Assembly (NCBI RefSeq): GCF_001586785.1
Contig: NZ_LUFH02000023.1
Location: 1-55,491 of the forward strand
Length of the DNA: 55,491 bases
Direction: 5' to 3'
Origin: Sphaerospermopsis aphanizomenoides BCCUSP55
Lineage (GTDB): Bacteria > Cyanobacteriota > Cyanobacteriia > Cyanobacteriales > Nostocaceae
Part shown: in pieces, positions 9,644-17,805 of the stretch
How the letters are laid out: every line of letters starts with the position of its first letter
How positions within the stretch are numbered: the stretch's first letter is position 1
Translations under genes and position numbers: made by a program
Notes under the pieces: generated by a model
The model's database searches: none
What the model saw: only the letters and a program-made list of their open reading frames with translations
Told to the model about the DNA's origin: nothing

Positions 9644-11071
9644 CTATCCGACAACTTCTACTGGTTTCGTTTCTGGTAACAACCGTTTTACACCTTGTTT
9701 CACAAAAGCTTCCAAAACAGCAATTTTTTGATTCTGCTGGAATACTGTTTGTAAAACTTGGCGTAATTTTTCCAGGTTCAAACCATTTCCTGTTTCTAAA
9801 GCTATTTCTTGCTGTTCAAAATATTCAACTAAACTTAACCCAGCAACTCTAGTTAAATAAGCAGCACTTACACCTTCTACCATTCCCCCTGCTACGAAGG
9901 TGACAGCATTGGTTTTGAGGATACCTGTTACTGCTCTAGTAGATAATTCTACCAAACCTAATTTCAACATTAAGCTTCCCATAGTTCCGGCTACTTGTTG
10001 CGCCTGTTCTAAGGAAATTTTTTGTTGATAAATGTTACCCAAATCCATTACCATTTGGGCATTAATCGCCGCAGTTGCTAAGATATCTAAAGCAGGAACT
10101 GGGTTAGCAAAAGCAGCAGCAGCAGCAATCCACTGATTTTGTTCTATGATGGGAGTTGAGCGATCGCGTCTGATGCTATTTAAATAATCTTTCGCTTCAG
10201 CTTTGTGTAACAGCACTTTCCGCATCGTTGTTGTACACACTAACTGCTGCTTTTGTTGTGCTAAAACTTCAGTTAATTGTGCGGTTAATTCTTGAATGTT
10301 TGGTGTTGGTTGTTCCAACCACTCGTTGACAGAACCATCTGCTTCATGTTTTCTCACTTTCACAGGTAAGGGAGAAGCTGAAGTTGCAACTACATTACCG
10401 GAAACTCTTTGTTTCAAGGAGTGCAAAACTGTAGCACGTTCATCGGTTATATACTGGTCTTGTTTATTAAATACCAGCAATACTGATTGTTTTACTGCTT
10501 TTAATTGTTGCAAAACTTGAAATTCTGAATCTGTCAAATCTCCATTAGTGAGAAATAAGACAAAATCAGATTTTTGCAGTTCTGATAATATGACTGCATC
10601 GGAATTTTCACTTATTCCTGTAAATAAAGGTGCTGTTTCCGAAAAATGTAGAGAATTTTTAGATAAAGCTTCTACATTCTTGAGAATTTGAATAATTGTA
10701 CTTTTACCTACAGACTTTCCACCAGTAACAGCAATTTGAATTTCTCGTCTATCTAACTCTAAACGTAATTGTTCCAGTTGTTCCCGTAGAGTTGCTAAAG
10801 CTGGATGGTTAATAGCTTCTTGTGCAAGTTGGTTGATGATAGCTTCGGTTTTGGTTATTGCACTTTCCACAGACGCTCTATCCACAACTATATCATCTAG
10901 CTGTTCACCAGGTCGATTTTTCTGCAATAACCAGAAACCACCACCCACAGCTAAAGCACTCAGGAGTCCGAATTCTCCCACCTGTACTATTGAATCATGC
11001 CAACTGTCTAACATCCACAGGGAAAAGGACAAACCTAGTCCTCCCACTAATATTGGTTTATGTAACTTCAC
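9644..11071 (-). CDS. DUF697-domain GTPase-like membrane protein
   Basis: Era/YcjF-like P-loop GTPase fused to a DUF697 domain, a class common in cyanobacteria with unknown role. The P-loop is GGKSVGKSTI, the G4 motif is NKQD, and SAS is a likely G5. Two hydrophobic segments near the N terminus (PILVGGLGLSFSLWML and FGLLSALAVGGGFWLL) suggest membrane anchoring, and the C-terminal third (NPVPALDILATAAINAQMVM) is the DUF697 helical region. I chose the GTG at 11071, preceded by GCGGAG about 10 bases upstream, because homologues begin near VKLHKPILVGG. The frame stays open to a TTG at 11170 (508 aa). Single gene with its own terminator. Confidence 0.8.
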   Translation of the reverse strand: MKLHKPILVGGLGLSFSLWMLDSWHDSIVQVGEFGLLSALAVGGGFWLLQKNRPGEQLDDIVVDRASVESAITKTEAIINQLAQEAINHPALATLREQLEQLRLELDRREIQIAVTGGKSVGKSTIIQILKNVEALSKNSLHFSETAPLFTGISENSDAVILSELQKSDFVLFLTNGDLTDSEFQVLQQLKAVKQSVLLVFNKQDQYITDERATVLHSLKQRVSGNVVATSASPLPVKVRKHEADGSVNEWLEQPTPNIQELTAQLTEVLAQQKQQLVCTTTMRKVLLHKAEAKDYLNSIRRDRSTPIIEQNQWIAAAAAFANPVPALDILATAAINAQMVMDLGNIYQQKISLEQAQQVAGTMGSLMLKLGLVELSTRAVTGILKTNAVTFVAGGMVEGVSAAYLTRVAGLSLVEYFEQQEIALETGNGLNLEKLRQVLQTVFQQNQKIAVLEAFVKQGVKRLLPETKPVEVVG

Positions 11072-11223
11072 AATTCTGATTCTCCGCGCTTGGATAGCTT
11101 TATCTTCAGAATAGATCAAAACCTGCTTTTGGGAGTGCCACAGGTAAACAGATTTAACTATAAAATACAATTATGCACTGGTTGAATAAATATTCACTGA
11201 TTTATAACTTGAGGTAAATACAG

Positions 11224-11745
11224 ATGACACAGGAATTAATCGACCTCAGAAATAGCATTATCGAAGGACGTTACACAGATGCTTTGGCAATTGTGGATGA
11301 ATTAGAGGGAATGAGTAAACAAGCAATTATACGGAATATTCAAGCGTTTTTAAAGATTCTGCTGATTCATTTGATTAAAAATCAAATTGAGCAGAGATTA
11401 ACAAATTCGTGGACTGCTTCAATTCGTAATTCATTGATAGAAATCAAAAAACTCAATCTGAAAGATAATAAAAAATCTCATTACATTAATCAAGATGAAT
11501 GGCAAATTTATTTAGAAGATGAACTTACACCAGCCATAGCAGATGCAAGTTTAGAGGTTTTAAATGGTAGTTTAAAACGACAGCAACTTTCACAAATGCT
11601 GAACCAAAAACAACTATTATTAAATGCAAATGAGCTATTATTAATGACCTATAACTATTCAAATAGAGAATTACCAGACATGATAGATAATTATCTTGTG
11701 CAATTACCAGGTGGTGAAGATTGGATGAATGCCTACAACTATTGA
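11224..11745 (+). CDS. DUF29 family protein
   Basis: 173 aa. The pattern IVDELEGMSKQAIIRNIQAF, then LLIHLIKNQIEQRLTNSWTA and SIRNSLIEIKKLN, matches DUF29, a helical family very frequent in cyanobacteria and often found near mobile or toxin-antitoxin genes. The canonical N-terminal LYETDFYAW segment is replaced by MTQELIDLRNSIIEGRYTDA, so this is a divergent subtype. Function unknown. It converges on the nuclease-like gene with 17 bases between the stop codons. Confidence 0.7.
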   Translation: MTQELIDLRNSIIEGRYTDALAIVDELEGMSKQAIIRNIQAFLKILLIHLIKNQIEQRLTNSWTASIRNSLIEIKKLNLKDNKKSHYINQDEWQIYLEDELTPAIADASLEVLNGSLKRQQLSQMLNQKQLLLNANELLLMTYNYSNRELPDMIDNYLVQLPGGEDWMNAYNY

Positions 11746-11762
11746 CAAATAAACAACAAAAA

Positions 11763-12212
11763 TTAGCACTCACCTATAGCTAATGCGTTTGTGATTAATT
11801 CCCAAGCATTACGATATTGTGCTGAACGAGGTTTCCTCTGTCTTTTTTCAGCCTCAACAATATGTATTTCACTACCATAACTGATGAAAATATCAACTGG
11901 AAAAACATAAAACAGGTCAATATTTTCTACATATACCAATGCAAAATCAAAATCTGATGGTTGATAAGCATCTCTCACCATTATCCGTCTATTTGTTTTC
12001 GTGCGGCGATTATCTACTACATAATTACCAGAAGGTTCATCCAACCAAGCATATTTGACTTGTATTTTAATTAAATTTCCCCCAACGTCAAATACTAAAT
12101 CGTAAGGTAGTCTATCACCAACAGGTTTTAAAACTCCCCAACCACGTTTTAAAGCATGAAAAACAGCAGCTTGTTCTGCTATGTCTCCTCTCAGCTTTGT
12201 GTCCATTTGCAA
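11763..12212 (-). CDS. PD-(D/E)XK endonuclease-like protein (group I intron homing type)
   Basis: 149 aa, resembling the PDDEXK_5 family (group I intron endonucleases such as I-Ssp6803I and free-standing relatives). The fold is visible as KLRGDIAEQAAVFHALKRGW, then LPYDLVFDVGGNLIKIQVKY with the catalytic D...QxK (Asp in PYDLV, Gln-Val-Lys in IQVKYA), and a C-terminal FYVFPVDIF strand. I-Ssp6803I is encoded in a tRNA-fMet intron, and an intron-bearing tRNA-fMet lies about 1.2 kb away here, although this gene is outside it. Cleavage activity is not proven by sequence; many family members have become solitary. Confidence 0.75.
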   Translation of the reverse strand: MQMDTKLRGDIAEQAAVFHALKRGWGVLKPVGDRLPYDLVFDVGGNLIKIQVKYAWLDEPSGNYVVDNRRTKTNRRIMVRDAYQPSDFDFALVYVENIDLFYVFPVDIFISYGSEIHIVEAEKRQRKPRSAQYRNAWELITNALAIGEC

Positions 12213-12235
12213 AATAAAAATGGTTTATTTCTTAA

Positions 12236-13207
12236 TTATCCTCTATTATTAATAATACTATTTATTATATTTTCTACAGCGTTTGGTTGAGTTAACAAAT
12301 TCTGTAAATGTAAACTATTTATGATGATAATATCCATTCTTACAGAAATATCTCTTTTGCCTCTCAACATAATATTAACCATATCTGATACCGAAGATTG
12401 AAGGTGTCTGGGTAAAGGATATTCATAAAATACAAATGGCTGTTTTTCTAAATTAACTTTATCAAAATTTATTTCTCCTCGACTAGGATCTACATCTTGC
12501 GGATCAAAACTACACGAATAAAGGTTTGCTGTGGTTACAATACATGGAATAAATGTTTTTACACGATAATTCAATCGAGATGTTAGCCGTCTATTCTGTA
12601 ATTCAACGGCTAAAGTTGTTTCTTCATGCCATATTGATTGAGTAGCAAGTGATATTTGATAAGATGCGTCTGATATAGTATTATTGGCAGTTTTTGTTTT
12701 TTGTTTATCGTCTTTTTGTTTATCGTCTGATGTAGTATTATTGGCAGTTTTTGTTTTTTGTTTATTTTTTTCGTCTTTCGATTGATAATCCTTACGTCAT
12801 TCTCTAGCTTCATTGAAAAAATTTACTGGGCTAGTCTGTTCTAGATAATACATAGATGATTGAATATTTTGATCAGTAGTTATAATACGAGAAACAAACT
12901 TTCTGTTGGCATTATCTCCTCTTTTAGGAAAAAAAATCCAGTTAGCAAGTTCTGGATTATTCTTTTTACATTCTATTAAAAAAGCATAAACTTCATCTTG
13001 ATTAGATAATTCAACCCATATATCAAGGGCGCTTTCTTTACTTTTCAAAGAATTACTCTGAAGAGGAAACTCTACCGGATAGTTAGTTGATACTACATTA
13101 CAACCTGGTACAGACTAAAAAAGATCCGCACACCACTGTTCAAAAAAAGTTCCATGTATATTTAGAGAATGAATTGTCCATTCACTATCTGTTTGTGGAT
13201 TAACCAT
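12236..13207 (-). pseudogene. PD-(D/E)XK nuclease-like gene with two in-frame stop codons
   Basis: One continuous reading frame of 323 codons, from ATG at 13207 to a stop at 12236, is broken only by TAG at 13115-13117 (codon 31) and TGA at 12797-12799 (codon 137). No frameshift is needed. The N terminus reads HGTFFEQWCADLF before the TAG. The second segment has LDIWVELS...FLIECKKN, a D-Xn-ExK pattern (Asp62, Glu79, Lys81) of PD-(D/E)XK nucleases. The third segment holds a Lys/Gln/Asp-rich linker formed by a 57-bp in-frame duplication, then a C-terminal domain ending IINNRG. Upstream and in line with another nuclease-like gene. Either a recently inactivated restriction-type nuclease or, less likely, a gene needing readthrough. 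Confidence 0.7.
12668..12766. repeat. 57-bp in-frame direct duplication in the broken nuclease gene
   Basis: The segment starting GTCTGATATAGTATTATTGG at 12668 recurs at 12725 with one change, exactly 57 bases (19 codons) later. It codes a hydrophilic linker rich in Lys, Gln, Asp and Asn. Confidence 0.8.
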
Positions 13208-13340
13208 TAATTTAGCTCATTTTTTAGAAAATCAATTGTGGAGAGATTATAAACCAGTATATTTATGCGTAAAAATGTTTTGTTACAAATTATATTAACA
13301 TAGCAATAATAAAAAACTGTATAAAATAACTTAGTCAGCA

Positions 13341-13376
13341 TAAAACAAAACCCCGCAATCACTTAAGATTACAGGG
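13341..13376 (-). terminator. Terminator of the initiator tRNA gene
   Basis: On the minus strand CCCTGTAATC (13376-13367), loop TTAAGT, GATTGCGGGG (13360-13351), then TTTTGTTTTA. The 10-bp stem includes two G-U pairs, and the T-rich tail lies 15-50 bases past the tRNA 3' end. A good intrinsic terminator. Confidence 0.8.
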
Positions 13377-13391
13377 CTTCATTTTTTAATT

Positions 13392-13712
13392 TGGTGGCGG
13401 GAAGTGGATTTGAACCACTGACCTTCGGGTTATGCTTACCATCTACAACTTTCGTTGCCCAGTTCAACTGGTTTGTGGTCTGGACTGTCCCTTCACCCTC
13501 GTCATTACCGTTAGGGTGTCTGCCTTCCAGTCTCTACACCTTCTCCATTTCTGGAGCTTGGTTCGGGATTACCGCGCTATTGGCTTCCCCGAGTTTGACA
13601 GATAAACACACATAAGTTTCCTTTTGTGCCGCCCAATGCAAGACTAACTGATAAGCGTTTAGTTAATCTTTCGTCTTGAGCCCGACGAGCTACCAGGCTG
13701 CTCTATCCCGCG
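13392..13712 (-). tRNA. Initiator tRNA-fMet(CAU), interrupted by a group I intron
   Basis: The 5' exon (13712-13679) reads CGCGGGATAGAGCAGCCTGG and onward through GTCGGGCT, and the 3' exon (13434-13392) reads CATAACCCGAAGGTC and onward to an encoded CCA. Joined, they fold as a tRNA with anticodon CAU, the three G-C pairs (GGG/CCC) in the anticodon stem and an unpaired 1-72 position, all initiator hallmarks. The 1-72 mismatch is C-C here instead of the C-A of E. coli. The intron sits between U33 and C34. Cyanobacterial tRNA-fMet introns are known, so the call is secure; exon borders follow the group I rule of U before and G at the end of the intron. Confidence 0.93.
13435..13678 (-). other. 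Group I intron within tRNA-fMet
   Basis: 244 nt from CAAGACGAAAG (5' end on the minus strand) to GGTAAG (3' end), inserted after exon U33 and ending in the terminal G expected of group I introns. The segments ACAGTCCAGACC and GTGTAGAGACTGGAAGGCAG look like parts of the conserved catalytic core (P7 region). No homing endonuclease frame fits inside, unlike the longer Synechocystis fMet intron. Probably self-splicing. Confidence 0.88.
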
Positions 13713-13765
13713 TTGCCTTTGCCTCTCGACTTATTCAATATAACGCAAAGCCAAGAGGTTGTCAA

Positions 13766-14719
13766 CTACAAAAGCGATAATTCTCCAATTACCTCTAAAC
13801 GCTTGTATTTACTCAGGTTCATAAACTTCTCAGATAGGCTCTGGGCAACGCTGGGAGTAATCCAGCCCATTTGTTGCAGCAGGTGAATAGCTACGGCATA
13901 CTTTGCCCGTTTTGCCCCATCCATAACTTTAATTGCCAATCCCATGCCTTCCCCAAGTCGGCCAATGCACTGCACACCTTCTGCACCAGATTTACTAACT
14001 AGTTCTCCTGGAGTTAAGCGCATTAATTCTGTATCGAATTCGCCTTCCCCTGCCACCATAGTGGGATGATGATTCATGGCGCGGACAATGCGTTCCATAT
14101 CCAAGTTATTGCTAGAAGCAAGTACAGCATACAAAGAGGCCATTTGACCGAGTTGCATCAAATATGTAGGTGCGCCGCAGTCATCATGAACACCGATAAA
14201 TTCTGCTGCTGGCATTCTGAGCAATTCAGCTACCTTGGAGAGAATTAGCTGCTGGACAGGGTGTTTGCGATCCAAATAGTTAGTCAAAGGCCAATGGCGT
14301 TGCTGGCAAACGGCTAACATTCCTGCGTGTTTACCAGAGCAGTTATATTCTAAAGCACTGCGCTTATCTTTAGGAATTGGGCATTGCAAAGTGCTGGGGT
14401 CAAGGTCAGCCCGCCAGAGGATATTAAATACTTGTCGCACCTGTTCCATGCTGCCTTGGTGGGAACTGGTGATGATTGCTAAGTCACGATCGCTCAAATC
14501 ATACCGTTCCAGTGTACCTGTGCTGGTGACAGCAAGGGCTTGAAATGGTTTCAGGGCAGAACGGACAAATGCAGCGGTTTCGGCGTTGCCAGCAACTGAC
14601 AGAACTCTTCCGCGTTCGTCGCTGACTACGGCCTGGACTATATGCCGAGATTCGATAATTCCTTCCCGCAGCAACCGGACTTCCAGTGCTGTGGCTTGTG
14701 TTCGTTTTCCCATTGTCAT
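13766..14719 (-). CDS. Asparaginase (asparaginase II family)
   Basis: Predicted L-asparaginase releasing aspartate and ammonia. The 317-aa protein matches the PF06089 family: EVRLLREGIIESRH at the N terminus, ITSSHQGSMEQVRQV, the strongly conserved YNCSGKHAGMLAVCQ, and GVHDDCGAPTYLMQL. It shares the strand with rsfS and the CGLD27 gene upstream, but a repeat-filled gap of 158 bases separates them, so a common transcript is only possible. The family is distinct from the classical AnsA/AnsB enzymes, and substrate preference is not proven. Confidence 0.88.
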   Translation of the reverse strand: MTMGKRTQATALEVRLLREGIIESRHIVQAVVSDERGRVLSVAGNAETAAFVRSALKPFQALAVTSTGTLERYDLSDRDLAIITSSHQGSMEQVRQVFNILWRADLDPSTLQCPIPKDKRSALEYNCSGKHAGMLAVCQQRHWPLTNYLDRKHPVQQLILSKVAELLRMPAAEFIGVHDDCGAPTYLMQLGQMASLYAVLASSNNLDMERIVRAMNHHPTMVAGEGEFDTELMRLTPGELVSKSGAEGVQCIGRLGEGMGLAIKVMDGAKRAKYAVAIHLLQQMGWITPSVAQSLSEKFMNLSKYKRLEVIGELSLL

Positions 14720-14740
14720 GGGTTTATATCTATTTTGTAG

Positions 14741-14875
14741 GTTGTCAGTGGTCAGTGGTCAGTGGTCTGTTGTCAGTTGTTAGTGGTCAGTGGTTAGTGG
14801 CCAGTGGTTCTTCTCCGCTGTTCCCTGTTCCCTATTCTCTGTTCCCTGTCCCTAATGACTAATGACTAATGACTC
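14741..14875. repeat. Three adjacent heptanucleotide tandem arrays
   Basis: GTCAGTG-type units at 14741-14809, TGTTCCC-type units at about 14818-14851, and TAATGAC units at 14852-14875, one after another in the gap between the CGLD27 gene and the asparaginase start. They are STRR-class repeats. No gene is present. Confidence 0.8.
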
Positions 14876-14877
14876 AT

Positions 14878-15378
14878 TTATAACAAATGCCAAACTATAG
14901 TACCAATAAGATACATTAAAGCCAAGGCGGCAAAGGTAATTTGCAAGCGTTGAAGAATGGGTTTAATTTCGTAGGTGACTATTAGGCGATCGCGGGTAAT
15001 CACTTCCTGGGGTTTTGTCCAGGTTTGTCCGTCATACCAACCGGATTCTTCATAGAATACTGTGGAACTGTAGAGGCGATCGCGCACGTAGAACCAACCC
15101 AAGTATAATCGCACCAATAACAACACTACCCCCATACTAGCGGCAGCAGACCCACAGAGCATAAAATGAACAAACTGCTTTTGTGGAGGAAAGCTGGCCG
15201 CTGCTACAGGTCCTGCGACGAACCACGACCAGCCCCAAATCCAAAAAATCTTGGTCAGATAATCAGGCCACCTTAAAGTGGTATCCCGAAATAGCCAGGA
15301 ATTTTTTAATTCTTCGTACTCGTTTAGCGGTTGTTGTTCTGTGGGAACTGGGCAATCAAAAACCGAGGATTTCATCAT
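14878..15378 (-). CDS. CGLD27 family protein (DUF1230)
   Basis: 166-aa membrane protein of a family conserved in cyanobacteria, algae and plant plastids. Visible features are PLNEYEELKNSWLF near the N terminus, two hydrophobic segments (IFWIWGWSWFVAGPVAAA and MLCGSAAASMGVVLLLVRLY), the conserved LYSSTVFYEESGWYDGQTW, and a third hydrophobic segment at the C terminus. In green algae CGLD27 has been linked to photosynthesis and iron nutrition; the molecular role is unclear. Its ATG overlaps the rsfS stop by four bases (ATGA type), so the two genes are translationally coupled. Confidence 0.88.
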   Translation of the reverse strand: MMKSSVFDCPVPTEQQPLNEYEELKNSWLFRDTTLRWPDYLTKIFWIWGWSWFVAGPVAAASFPPQKQFVHFMLCGSAAASMGVVLLLVRLYLGWFYVRDRLYSSTVFYEESGWYDGQTWTKPQEVITRDRLIVTYEIKPILQRLQITFAALALMYLIGTIVWHLL

Positions 15379-15830
15379 CTTGGCTTACCATCATCAGAGT
15401 TTGGTAGCGGAATGCGTTCCGCATGAACCCAGAACGCCTCTAAATTATAAAACTCTCGTTCCTTGGGCATCATGATGTGAACAATCACGTCACCATAGTC
15501 TTGTAGCACCCAACTTCCCTCAGCTTTTCCTTCGGTCCTTAAGGGACGACGCTGCCAATCACTTTCGACTTTTTCTTCTATTGCTGCGGCGATCGCCCTC
15601 ACCTGTACCCTAGAATAGCCAGTCATCATCACAAAGTAATCTGACAGGTAAGAGACATTTGCTACTCTCAGCAACAAAATCTCGCCTGCTTTGCGTTCTG
15701 ATCCTGCTTCAGCGATGGTGATCGCTAATTTTCCACTCACATCATCAGTTACAGCTATAGGGCTGTTAACTGTCGTTGTTGTCAGTGGGACAGACTCTAT
15801 GGGGAAATTTCCTTGGAAATAATCAGTCAT
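15375..15830 (-). CDS. rsfS: Ribosomal silencing factor RsfS
   Basis: Binds ribosomal protein L14 and blocks 30S-50S joining in stationary or starved cells. The RsfS/Iojap fold is clear: AITIAEAGSERKAGEILLLR, YFVMMTGYSRVQVRAIAAAI, EGKAEGSWVLQDYGDVIVHI and MPKEREFYNLEAFW. The 151 residues include about 30 extra at the N terminus, common in cyanobacterial members. Overlaps the CGLD27 gene by four bases; this coupling is common in cyanobacteria. Confidence 0.93.
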   Translation of the reverse strand: MTDYFQGNFPIESVPLTTTTVNSPIAVTDDVSGKLAITIAEAGSERKAGEILLLRVANVSYLSDYFVMMTGYSRVQVRAIAAAIEEKVESDWQRRPLRTEGKAEGSWVLQDYGDVIVHIMMPKEREFYNLEAFWVHAERIPLPNSDDGKPR

Positions 15831-16138
15831 TCAACCTCAGATGCGTTTTTCCTTTTTTCACAATTTGTCTGATATGTAGCAGTCAGCATGATGAGCAACT
15901 ACAAACTCAGCTAACAGCCTTTGATAATTCTTAGACAATCAAAATTTGAGAATTTTGAGCTTGTGTTAACTATGCTGACAAATACTATGCCTACAAACAA
16001 CTTGTGATTTTGTGAATAGGTTTTTTTGAATACTAACAAAAAAATAGGTGTTTATGGGGCGGCTGGCTTCATAATTAGCTAAAAGGCAAAATACAAGCGA
16101 CAGAAGTAATAAGCTAGTTTATTTTCAGTTACTAGCCC
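15831..16138. other. Intergenic region, no gene seen
   Basis: About 308 bases between rsfS and the next minus-strand gene. It should hold the rsfS promoter, but no clear motif was recognised, and no coding frame or RNA gene was seen. Confidence 0.4.
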
Positions 16139-17419
16139 TTACACCTTTTTGTTGACTGCTGTTGTGACAACTATGGGTTGAATTTTGTTAGCATCTGTTG
16201 CCAATGAGTAACATAATGTCTCATACTGGCTTAAGGCTTGATCAAATGCATATTGTTCGACAGCATATTGACGGCTGTTGTAGCCTAGAGTTTTTACTTT
16301 TTCCGGATTTTGGTACAAGTCTAAAATCGCTGTTGCTAAGGCTTGGGGATCTTCTGGAGGAACAATAACTCCACCACCACTTTGTTTAATTGCTCTAGCT
16401 GCTGTACCATTTTCAGGCACAGATCCCACTAAAGCCCTGCCACTGGCCAATAGGACTTGAATTTTTGATGGCATATTGAAGGAGATCACATTTTTCTTCT
16501 GTACCACCAAACCTACATCTGCTGCTGCCAACATTCGCGGCAATTCCTGTCGGGGTTGAAATGGTAATAACAAAACGTTATCTGCACCCTGGTCTAAACA
16601 TTTCTGTTGTAATCTTTGCAATCCTTTGGCCTCACCAACAATCACAAAAGCTATTTCTGTGATGTTACGTAATTTAGCTGCTGCTTTAATTACTGTTTCT
16701 AAACCTTGTGTAAGGGCGATGTTGCCAGAATATAAAGCTACAAATTTACCTTTGAGATTATGTGTAGCGCGGAAGGGGTTATCTTCTTTTGGCAAAGGAC
16801 TGATAAAGTTGACATCTACCCAGTTAGGAATTTGTATGATTTTTTGGGCTGGTACACCCTTAGACAGTAAATTTTCTACAAATCCATCAGCAATTACACT
16901 TATTTTAGTGGCGGAGGAGTAGGCAAATTTTTCTAAGGCGGTAAATATCTTTATCAGTAATTTATTTTTTAGCAAACCGACGTGGATAGCTGCTTCAGGT
17001 AATATATCTTGTAAGTTTAAGATGACTGGACAGGCACGTAACCATCCTAAAAGGGCTGCTGGTAGGCATACTGGGAGAGATGGGGAAGTTAAAAGAATTA
17101 CATCTGGTCGCCAGCCCATTAGTGCTGGAAAAAAGCTTGTGACAACAAAACTAGCATCCAACATCATCCTATCTAACAGGTTGGGTTGGGGGCGAATCCA
17201 AACATAACTACGTTGGATGTGAACACCATTTTTATATTCTGTTAAATAAAATTTGCCTTGATAGTCCTCATAAATTTGGCGCTCAGGATAGTTGGGCATA
17301 GCTGTGACTACCCGTACTTGATGTCCACGCTTCACCAGTCCTTCTGCTAATTCAGTCATTAGCGGGGCAATACCGATAGGCTCTGGGTGATAATTGTAGG
17401 AGTAAATTAAAATCCGCAT
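16139..17419 (-). CDS. Glycosyltransferase family 4, WcaI-like
   Basis: 426-aa GT-B glycosyltransferase resembling the colanic-acid enzyme WcaI. The N terminus MRILIYSYNYHPEPIGIAPL and the segment VVTAMPNYPERQIYEDYQGK are typical of this subgroup, and the C-terminal domain has ALYSGNIALTQGLETVI and a donor-binding region with SGGGVIVPPEDPQALATAIL. Probably adds a sugar (fucose in WcaI itself) to a lipid-linked exopolysaccharide unit at the inner membrane. The STAS-sugar transferase gene 386 bases upstream on the same strand could start the same glycan. Specificity is not readable. Confidence 0.85.
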   Translation of the reverse strand: MRILIYSYNYHPEPIGIAPLMTELAEGLVKRGHQVRVVTAMPNYPERQIYEDYQGKFYLTEYKNGVHIQRSYVWIRPQPNLLDRMMLDASFVVTSFFPALMGWRPDVILLTSPSLPVCLPAALLGWLRACPVILNLQDILPEAAIHVGLLKNKLLIKIFTALEKFAYSSATKISVIADGFVENLLSKGVPAQKIIQIPNWVDVNFISPLPKEDNPFRATHNLKGKFVALYSGNIALTQGLETVIKAAAKLRNITEIAFVIVGEAKGLQRLQQKCLDQGADNVLLLPFQPRQELPRMLAAADVGLVVQKKNVISFNMPSKIQVLLASGRALVGSVPENGTAARAIKQSGGGVIVPPEDPQALATAILDLYQNPEKVKTLGYNSRQYAVEQYAFDQALSQYETLCYSLATDANKIQPIVVTTAVNKKV

Positions 17420-17805
17420 AACAAATTAGTCAGAGTTTCCTGGTGTGTTGTTGACTGACAATCAGTATCTGTCGTCAAAGTTACTTTGCAGTATACTACC
17501 TCTTAGATTACTTCATTATCTCTTTATACTTTTTGTTGCCCAGTAACTTTTCGTTGAAGATTGCGTAAATTTTGAGATGACGATTTTTACGTCCTGAAGG
17601 ACTAGAACCTATACCAAATTTTTTTAATCTAAAATCTAAAATCTAAAATTCCCGGTCAAGAGTCACCTGTCACCTGCCATATCACTTGTAAACACTGTCC
17701 TGACAAAAAATTTACCCAAACCTCTAAAAGTGGGTCTGGGTAAACTCAGAAATGAAATTTGGTAGTTGTTAGCTTAAACAGCGTAAGTCCTCTAACTGTT
17801 AACTG
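17420..17805. other. Intergenic region with repeats and a terminator
   Basis: Holds TCTAAAA-type heptamer units at about 17629-17655, a CACCTGTC-type motif pair at about 17665-17680 and the hepC-like terminator at 17704-17744. No gene was seen. Confidence 0.5.
17704..17744 (-). terminator. Intrinsic terminator after the STAS-sugar transferase gene
   Basis: On the minus strand TTTACCCAGACCC pairs with GGTTTGGGTAAA (one mismatch or bulge), followed directly by TTTTTTG. Located about 60 bases past the stop codon at 17806. Confidence 0.8.

Noticed and set aside
13391-13615. Open frame of 74 codons on the plus strand
   Set aside because: It lies fully within the antisense of the tRNA-fMet exon and intron, and has no family resemblance.
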